This document shows, one piece after another, positions 7,013 through 13,124 of a stretch of 64,000 nucleotides of DNA. A program made the position numbers and the translations under genes. The notes under the pieces are model-generated. The model saw only the letters and a program-made list of their open reading frames with translations. It made no database searches and was not told the origin of the DNA. This DNA comes from Verrucomicrobiaceae bacterium (lineage in GTDB: Bacteria > Verrucomicrobiota > Verrucomicrobiia > Verrucomicrobiales > Verrucomicrobiaceae): positions 1-64,000 of the forward strand of contig CANNQP010000002.1 of assembly GCA_947507875.1 (NCBI GenBank), read 5' to 3'. How positions within the stretch are numbered: position 1 is the stretch's first letter; the number at the start of each line of letters is the position of its first letter.

Positions 7013-9588
7013 TGCCTTGCCGCCGAGGCCTGAGCTTCGTAACCGATAAAAGTCTCCCACTCACCTTGCTCCCTTCCATCAATCATCTCAAACTTCCCGA
7101 TGTCTGGCAGCACCAGGCGGTGAACCTACTGCGAGAGGGCTGTGATGTCGTGGTGAGTGCTCCCACCGGAGCTGGCAAAACCTATGTGTTCGAGCTACTG
7201 CATCAGTCGCGATCCCTGGAGGGCCAAGCCGTTTACACGGTTCCCACGCGAGCGCTGGCCAACGACAAGTATGCGGAATGGAAAGAAGCTCGCTGGGACG
7301 TAGGCATCGCCACCGGTGATGTCTCTGAAAACGTAAGCGCTCCCGTTTTGGTAGCCACGCTGGAGACACAACTGGAACGCTTGGTGCGTGGCGAAGGGCC
7401 AGCCCTGCTGGTCATGGATGAATATCAAATGATCGGAGATAGCCAGCGTGGTTCGCACTACGAGGCTGCCATTGCACTAGCTCCGCAAGAGACTCGGCTG
7501 CTACTTCTGAGCGGCTCTGTGGCGAATCCTGAAGATGTCGTGGCGTGGATGCAGCGCCTGGGACGCAAGGCCGAGGTCGTGATCACCAAAGAACGCCCCG
7601 TGCCATTGGATGAAACCCCCTGGGAAACTCTACCCCAGCGCATGGCACGTCATTTCGAGAACTTTTGGCCAAAGTTTGCGGCAGCAGTCATGTTGGCAGA
7701 TCTGGCTCCCTTGCTCATCTTTTCCCCACGGCGCAAGGAAGCCGAAAACATCGCACGCCGTCTGGCCAGCGATTTGCCCGCAGGTGACCCTCTCGAACTG
7801 ACCCCCGAGCAACGCGCGGTGTGTGGCAAGGACCTCGCCAATCTGCTGGAAAAGCGCATCGCTTACCATCACAGCGGGCTGAGTTATGCAGCTCGTGCAG
7901 GAGTCATTGAGCCCTTGGCGAAAGCGGGCCAGCTGCGTGTCATCGCTGCCACCATGGGTCTTGCGGCAGGGATCAATTTCTCCGTCCGCAGCGTGCATGT
8001 GGCCGCTACGACTTTTCATGATGGCAAAAGTGAGCACAAGCTCGCTCCCGATGAGCTGCTGCAAATGTATGGCCGAGCAGGAAGACGTGGGCTGGATGAG
8101 CGCGGCTATGTCGTGACCACGCGACAAAGTCCGTCGCTCTTTGATGCACGCCCCGCGCGCCTCCATCGCAGCAATCTGCTCGCTTGGCCCATCTTTCTGC
8201 GCGTCATGAAATACGCAGCGCAGACCTCGCAAAATCCCTTTGAAGAAGCAGAGCGCTTTGCCCAACGATTGTTTGCCAAAACAGCCCCGCTGTTAGGTCT
8301 CGAAGCGGAAGCTCCCGAAGGGGCTTTGCAACATGCCATGCAAGAGGCCAAAGCCCTGTTTGGGCTTGAGGCCACCGAGCGTCAGACGCTGAACTCTCGC
8401 GGGGAATGGCAGCGCAAACCCAGCACTGCCCCTGAATGGGTGGCGCTAGGTCAGGCATGGATCGCTAGCCTCGACAAGGTCGCCCCCGCGATGAGCGTGC
8501 CAGGACTCGTCTCGCAGTTCGCGCATGGCATTGGCCGTGTCGGCAAGCTGGAGAAAGAGCGTTACGGCATTGAGATCCCCCTGGGCACTTGTCTTGAAGA
8601 CAAGCCCGGCCAAGTGCGCCCCACCAAAAGCCTGCGCCGCATCCTGAAGCTTTCCAAAAAGTTGGATAGCCTCTCCATCGAAGAACTTGAGGTGCTGCAC
8701 AGTCAGCAGATCGCAGAAGCTCTCGCTCAGTCCTACGAGAGCATCATGGAGATCGGTAGCCAAGGCTTGCCTGCATGGCGACGCACGATGGAAAAGGAAT
8801 CGCTCGTGTTTGCAGTCTTCGACCTCTCGGAAATCACGGTGCCTGTGCATCGGGACAACCATGACGTGCCGCTGTTTCGCTCCCTGGAAAGGATGCAGGT
8901 CGTACGGCATGACACCGCTATTCATGAAGCTACTGGGCCAAGTCCGAGCCTTTGCCCAGCGGACCGCCAGCCGCGCCCAGGCTCTCCGATTCATGCCTGG
9001 CGCTCGCTGGGGCTCATTGATGAAAAAGGTGCTCCAACGCGGCGCGGTGAGATTTTTTCCTTCTTCCAAGGCGGCGAAGGACTCTCCATCGCTGCGGCCC
9101 TAGAGGACGATGGCTATCCCATCGACGACTTGGTGCGCCATCTCGCCAACTTGCGCGGTGGCACCAAGTTCGATCTACCCATGACCTGCGATAGCGAGCG
9201 TCTCGGTGCCGTTTCCAGAAACACCTTTGGGTTCATCAATCACCATGGCTATCTGGAAAATGGACTACCGCCTGACTACGGAGATGGCACCTGCGAGCTT
9301 CTCGATGCCATGCTGCATCCCGAAAAGACCCTTGAGCGCGATCTGCGCGCTGCGGAGGTGGCAGAGGGTGATATCTCGCGGGCTTACATCGAGTGGCTGA
9401 GCCTGCTGCGCCACATCATCCATGCGCCCCAGCATCCCTGGCGGCGTTGGCAGGCCCTGCAGGAAGAATGCACGCGCGTGCTGAAGCATCATGGCAAAGC
9501 CATACGGCATCTCTTCTACCTTGATCTACCGCCACTGACGAACAAACAAAGACACGGGAAAACCAAGCACCACCTGCTGATCCGCTGA
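7012..9588 (+). CDS. Ski2-like superfamily 2 DEAD/DEAH-box helicase
   Basis: An 858-residue ATP-dependent nucleic acid helicase. The motifs appear in order: Q-like WQHQAV, Walker A SAPTGAGKT, PTRALANDKYAEW (Ia), a variant motif II MDEYQ, LLSGSVANPEDV (III), YHHSGLSYAARAGVIEPL (IV), VIAATMGLAAGINF (V) and YGRAGRRGLDERGY (VI). The YGRAGRRG form of motif VI and the overall length fit the Ski2/Hel308/Lhr-like group rather than RecG or UvrD. The open frame extends upstream to 6790, but that part overlaps gpx on the other strand and has no family similarity. The ATG at 7012 is chosen; no well-spaced Shine-Dalgarno is seen. The substrate (RNA or DNA) is unknown. Confidence 0.85.
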   Translation: MPCRRGLSFVTDKSLPLTLLPSINHLKLPDVWQHQAVNLLREGCDVVVSAPTGAGKTYVFELLHQSRSLEGQAVYTVPTRALANDKYAEWKEARWDVGIATGDVSENVSAPVLVATLETQLERLVRGEGPALLVMDEYQMIGDSQRGSHYEAAIALAPQETRLLLLSGSVANPEDVVAWMQRLGRKAEVVITKERPVPLDETPWETLPQRMARHFENFWPKFAAAVMLADLAPLLIFSPRRKEAENIARRLASDLPAGDPLELTPEQRAVCGKDLANLLEKRIAYHHSGLSYAARAGVIEPLAKAGQLRVIAATMGLAAGINFSVRSVHVAATTFHDGKSEHKLAPDELLQMYGRAGRRGLDERGYVVTTRQSPSLFDARPARLHRSNLLAWPIFLRVMKYAAQTSQNPFEEAERFAQRLFAKTAPLLGLEAEAPEGALQHAMQEAKALFGLEATERQTLNSRGEWQRKPSTAPEWVALGQAWIASLDKVAPAMSVPGLVSQFAHGIGRVGKLEKERYGIEIPLGTCLEDKPGQVRPTKSLRRILKLSKKLDSLSIEELEVLHSQQIAEALAQSYESIMEIGSQGLPAWRRTMEKESLVFAVFDLSEITVPVHRDNHDVPLFRSLERMQVVRHDTAIHEATGPSPSLCPADRQPRPGSPIHAWRSLGLIDEKGAPTRRGEIFSFFQGGEGLSIAAALEDDGYPIDDLVRHLANLRGGTKFDLPMTCDSERLGAVSRNTFGFINHHGYLENGLPPDYGDGTCELLDAMLHPEKTLERDLRAAEVAEGDISRAYIEWLSLLRHIIHAPQHPWRRWQALQEECTRVLKHHGKAIRHLFYLDLPPLTNKQRHGKTKHHLLIR

Positions 9589-9655
9589 ACTGTCTCTTGG
9601 GGGAAAAAGGTAAGCTCAGGTGCTTCGCGGCGTTTTGCCAAATCAGCCGTTAGAA

Positions 9656-10990
9656 TCACTCCGCGCTTTTTGAGCTGAGCTTGGTCTTCTTCGTGGCTTT
9701 GGCCAAGAAAGGCGTGAACTTCGATTCAAAGCGCTTCGAGATGACGCACTGAATGTCCGCCACGCCACGCTCATAATCTTCCGACAGCACCTTTCCCTGC
9801 TCGTGCAGGAACGCGACCAGATCCATTCGATTGAGCGGCACCGTCAGGTCGAGACGCACGACCCGATCGATCAACATGTCATGCAGGCGGTGGAAGAGAT
9901 CCTCCAGGCCCTGCCCCGTGTGCACCGAAATCATGACCGCCTCTGGGAATAAGCGTTTCAGTTCGAGCAGACGCGCATCGTCCACGAGATCGACCTTGTT
10001 GAGGGCGAGCAAGACACGTTTGTCCCCTGCCCCCAGTTCACTCAGCACCTGCGTTGTCGTTTGATAAAACTCATGGGCCTGAGAGGCGCTCGCATCCACC
10101 ACGTGGATGAGAAAGTCTGCCAATACCGCTTCTTCCAGCGTGGCTCGGAAGCTCTGCACCAGATCGTGGGGCAGGTTGCGAATGAAGCCCACCGTGTCCG
10201 TGAGCAGCAAAGCCTGACCATCGGGTAGCTCCAAGCGCCTTGTGGTGGTATCGAGCGTGGCAAAGAGCTTGTCCTCGGCCAGCACATTCGCCTCGGTCAG
10301 GCGGTTCAGCAGGCTGGACTTTCCTGCATTCGTGTAACCCACGATGGAGGCATGAGGCAGCGGAACGCGGCTGCGTTCCTTGCGCATCGTGTCGCGCTGG
10401 CGCTTCACTTCCTCCAGCTCCGCCTTCACGCGGTCCAGCCGCTTGTAGGCCAGACGGCGGTCCACCTCCAGCTGCGTCTCCCCTTCCCCACGTGCCGCGC
10501 CAGCACCGCCCATGCCGCCACCTGCACCGCCGCCTTGGCGATCCAAGTGCGCCCACATCCGCGTCAGTCTCGGAATCGAGTATTCCAGCCGTGCCAGCTC
10601 GACCTGCAAACGGGCCTCACGCGTCTGGGCACGCATGTTGAAGATGTCCAAAATCACCTCATGACGATCGATCACACACAGACTCGCATCGCCCTCCCAG
10701 GCACGCTGCTGCGCCGGAGATAGCTCATTGTCAAACACGATGCACTCCGCCTCCAGCTCCTTGGCCTTGGCGATCAGCTCTGCGGTCTTGCCTTTGCCAA
10801 TCAGATGACGGGGCGTGATCTCGCGGGCAAAGACCAGCTCCGTCGCGACCACCTGGATGCCCAAGGTCTCCACCAACTCCTTTAGCTCGATCAACAACTC
10901 GCGAGCTTCGTCCGCCTTGCGGCGATCGAAGTAAGCACCAATCAAAAAGGCCTTTTCGACCTGCTGGGGTTTTTCCCGGATATCAAACAT
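9656..10990 (-). CDS. hflX: Ribosome-associated GTPase HflX
   Basis: A 444-residue TRAFAC-class GTPase that binds the 50S subunit and splits stalled ribosomes. The N-terminal HflX domain (VEKAFLIGAYFDRR, LIGKGKTAELIA, FDNELSPAQQRAWE) is followed by the Gly-rich linker RQGGGAGGGMGGAGAARGEG and ETQLEVDRR. A coiled coil leads into the G domain: G1 GYTNAGKSSLLNRL, G3 DTVGFIRNLP and G4 NKVD. The ATG at 10988-10990 (MFDIREKP) is preferred to upstream starts that add Gly/Ala-rich sequence without family support. It is convergent with the helicase gene. Confidence 0.93.
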   Translation of the reverse strand: MFDIREKPQQVEKAFLIGAYFDRRKADEARELLIELKELVETLGIQVVATELVFAREITPRHLIGKGKTAELIAKAKELEAECIVFDNELSPAQQRAWEGDASLCVIDRHEVILDIFNMRAQTREARLQVELARLEYSIPRLTRMWAHLDRQGGGAGGGMGGAGAARGEGETQLEVDRRLAYKRLDRVKAELEEVKRQRDTMRKERSRVPLPHASIVGYTNAGKSSLLNRLTEANVLAEDKLFATLDTTTRRLELPDGQALLLTDTVGFIRNLPHDLVQSFRATLEEAVLADFLIHVVDASASQAHEFYQTTTQVLSELGAGDKRVLLALNKVDLVDDARLLELKRLFPEAVMISVHTGQGLEDLFHRLHDMLIDRVVRLDLTVPLNRMDLVAFLHEQGKVLSEDYERGVADIQCVISKRFESKFTPFLAKATKKTKLSSKSAE

Positions 10991-11406
10991 CTTCAACCCA
11001 TAGCGAGCGCGGAACGCTTGCCAACCTCGCATCAGCAAGCCTCCCGAAGCAGCACCTGCCAACGGTCCTAGAGAAACGACTGCCCCTTGAAGCTCACGCA
11101 GAAGATCATGCTGTCTATTTTCGGTAGAATGCCGTCAAGCACGCAAACCGCATTCCTCCCTGATGCCAAGGTCGGCGTGGGATGTCTATTTCCGTCGAAA
11201 TGGCAGATGGATGGCCATTTCGCCATTCGGGGTTTTTTATACCGCTGATGAGACGCTGATGTCAGAGACGCTGATGTCAGAGATTCTGATCGGGATTAGC
11301 GTCGGTGCCAGAACGAGTCAGGGAAGGCCAAAGATGCGCACTGCGATGAGCGGGGTAATTCATTCGCAGGCTGGACGATTTCGGGGGAATCGTCTAAACT
11401 TGTTAC
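10991..11406. promoter_or_regulatory. Repeat-rich upstream region of the toxin-antitoxin locus
   Basis: About 415 bases without a convincing gene. It contains (a) an imperfect direct repeat, TGTCTATTTTCGGTAGAATG at about 11112 and a near copy at about 11183; (b) an inverted repeat AAATGGC/GCCATTT at 11198-11220; and (c) a tandem 15-mer, AGACGCTGATGTCAG, twice plus a partial third copy at 11251-11290. Such elements ahead of an antitoxin gene are candidate operators for autoregulation; that role is inferred. Confidence 0.4.
11251..11290. repeat. Tandem 15-bp repeat
   Basis: Two exact copies of AGACGCTGATGTCAG at 11251-11265 and 11266-11280, then a degenerate ten bases of a third (AGATTCTGAT). 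It lies between the divergently placed hflX and the antitoxin gene. Confidence 0.85.
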
Positions 11407-11700
11407 ATGAGCACCTGGGAAACCGATGTCGAAGTCAGCGCCGATGGCAGCCTGAAGCTGCTTTCGCCGCTGCCGGAATGGCTGAAGCCGGGGCGTGCTC
11501 ATGTGCTGCTCTCGGTGCCGAATGAAGCCTCGCCGAAGCCGAAACGTGTGATCCCAACTGCCACGCCCGAGATGCTGGCTAAGCGTGCAGCGGCTTTTGA
11601 GGCGATCCGAGCAATGGGCGGCTTGAAGGATGTGATTCCTGATCCAGTGGCCTGGCAGCGGGAAACCCGTGAGGATGTCGTGCTTCCCGGCAGGGAGTGA
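11407..11700 (+). CDS. Putative antitoxin partner of the PIN toxin
   Basis: A 97-residue protein ending four bases before the PIN-domain gene. The N-terminal part (VEVSADGSLKLLSPLPEWLKPGRAHVLLSV) looks like the short beta-barrel of AbrB/AF2212-like antitoxins. The middle is helical (TPEMLAKRAAAFEAIRAMGG), and the charged tail (DPVAWQRETREDVVLPGRE) is the sort of segment that wraps a VapC toxin. No strong ribosome site precedes the ATG. The antitoxin call rests on size, fold pattern and the adjacent toxin, not on a recognised family signature. Confidence 0.65.
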   Translation: MSTWETDVEVSADGSLKLLSPLPEWLKPGRAHVLLSVPNEASPKPKRVIPTATPEMLAKRAAAFEAIRAMGGLKDVIPDPVAWQRETREDVVLPGRE

Positions 11701-11704
11701 TCTC

Positions 11705-12079
11705 ATGATCTGCGACAGCAACATTCTCATCTACGCCGCCGAGCCTGGCGACATAGTTTGCCTGCTTTATGCCCGCAGACCGGATGCGATGATCGCCAGC
11801 GTGACTCGAATTGAGGTGCTTGGATTCACCAAGTTCGGTCTGCTGTCCATTCAACGTCAGACAGAGCTTCACACGCTCGTCACCAGCACCACCGAACTGC
11901 CTTTGGACGAAGAAATCATCCAGCGGGCCATCCAACTGCGGCAGCAGAAGAGCATGAAGCTCGGAGATGCCATCATCGCTGCCACCGCGCTGGAGTATGG
12001 CGTGCCGCTGGTCACGCGAAACGAAGGCGACTTCAAACACATCGCGGGGCTTCAGATCATCAATCCGTTTGCCCCATAG
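11705..12079 (+). CDS. PIN-domain toxin, VapC-like ribonuclease
   Basis: A 124-residue PIN nuclease. The acidic residues of the metal site are present: Asp4 in MICDSNILIYAA, Glu37 in SVTRIEVLGF, Asp88 in KLGDAIIAATAL and Asp109 in TRNEGDFKHI. VapC toxins cleave tRNA or rRNA under stress until bound by antitoxin. The ATG at 11705 is chosen because the PIN fold begins there; GGGAG lies seven bases upstream within the end of the antitoxin gene, which ends at 11700. Longer in-frame starts would overlap the antitoxin. The stop is 34 bases before the SIR2-like gene. Confidence 0.85.
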   Translation: MICDSNILIYAAEPGDIVCLLYARRPDAMIASVTRIEVLGFTKFGLLSIQRQTELHTLVTSTTELPLDEEIIQRAIQLRQQKSMKLGDAIIAATALEYGVPLVTRNEGDFKHIAGLQIINPFAP

Positions 12080-12084
12080 GTTCC

Positions 12085-12094
12085 TTGACGTCAA
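12085..12094. promoter_or_regulatory. Short perfect palindrome between toxin and SIR2-like gene
   Basis: TTGACGTCAA is a perfect ten-base palindrome in the 34-base gap between the PIN gene and the SIR2-like gene. It could be an operator or chance; TTGACG could also act as a -35 box. Confidence 0.25.
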
Positions 12095-12113
12095 CCAAGC
12101 CACGGCTGTCCCC

Positions 12114-13124
12114 ATGAACGCCTTGTTTTCCAAACCTGATGCTACAGCTTTGCCACATGTGGTAATATTGGGCGCAGGAGCTAGTCGCGCTGCGTTGCCA
12201 AATGGAGACAAAAATGGTAAATCGATACCACTCATGGACGACCTTCCAGATGTGCTGGGAGACACATGGACAAAGCTGGTGAAAGGAGCTGGTGTTCCTG
12301 CGGGCAGCTTTGAAGCACAGTTTTCTTGGCTGCGGCGTTGCGGTGGTTATGAAGTAGCGCTTGCTGAAGTCGAGCAGTTGATCGCTGAATTCTTCAGGAC
12401 ATTGGAGTTGCCAGATCACCCCACTATTTACGACCACCTCGTTTTAGGTCTTCGAAAGCAAGACATAATAGCGACCTTCAATTGGGATCCTTTTCTTATG
12501 CAGGCCCTTCGCCGCAACAGAGATACTGCCACTATGCCCGACATTCGATTTCTTCACGGGTGCGTCTCATACGCAACCTGCAATGAACATGATGTGCTGG
12601 GGATTCCGACGGAAGAATGTCCCTTCTGTGCTGAATCGTTAATACAAGGAAAGCTTATTTATCCAGATGACGCTAAAGACTACGCGTCAGACACGATGAT
12701 TCATCGAGATTGGATGGTAGTTACAGAAAGGCTCAAGCAGGCTATCCACTTTACGATTTTTGGCTACTCAGGGCCTGCCACTGATTTCAACGCCAAACAG
12801 CTTTTGTTAACTGAATGGAAAAAGAATCCGTTTCTCATGATCAACCATGTTGAGATCATCGACATTGCTGATTCGGACGAACTTAGGCGGCGTTGGTCGG
12901 AGTATATCCCGCATCAGCATGAAATCGTCATTTCCAGATTCTGGGAGTCTTCGATTGCCAAATTTCCAAGACGTACCAGTGAATGGAAAATTGCCGCTTC
13001 AATGTATGGCATACCAACCGAGGCAATCGGGCCATATCGCACTGATGATCTCCCGGATTTACAAGCATGGTATTCTAAGCTGGCCCGAGAAGAAATTCGC
13101 CCATCAGTTAATCTTGGGGAATAG
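12114..13124 (+). CDS. Stand-alone SIR2-like NAD-binding protein with Cys cluster
   Basis: A 336-residue protein from the ATG at 12114. Sirtuin-like elements in order: VVILGAGASRAALPNGD (NAD loop, residues 17-32), IIATFNWDPFLMQAL (TxNxD block, 118-132), FLHGC with His148 in the position of the SIR2 catalytic His, four nearby cysteines (C150, C156, C169, C172) that could bind zinc, and IFGYSGPATDFNA (215-227), which matches the late NAD-binding GxS/D region. SIR2-like domains act as NAD hydrolases in several phage-defence systems or as deacylases; which applies here is unknown. It has clearly lower GC than its flanks, follows the PIN toxin directly, and its 3' end overlaps the convergent gene by 17 bases. 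No effector or sensor domain is visible. Confidence 0.75.
   Translation: MNALFSKPDATALPHVVILGAGASRAALPNGDKNGKSIPLMDDLPDVLGDTWTKLVKGAGVPAGSFEAQFSWLRRCGGYEVALAEVEQLIAEFFRTLELPDHPTIYDHLVLGLRKQDIIATFNWDPFLMQALRRNRDTATMPDIRFLHGCVSYATCNEHDVLGIPTEECPFCAESLIQGKLIYPDDAKDYASDTMIHRDWMVVTERLKQAIHFTIFGYSGPATDFNAKQLLLTEWKKNPFLMINHVEIIDIADSDELRRRWSEYIPHQHEIVISRFWESSIAKFPRRTSEWKIAASMYGIPTEAIGPYRTDDLPDLQAWYSKLAREEIRPSVNLGE

Noticed and set aside
11163..11525. 120-codon plus-strand frame overlapping the antitoxin gene
   Set aside because: It runs through the tandem 15-mer repeats and into the antitoxin in another frame, with no sensible protein pattern.
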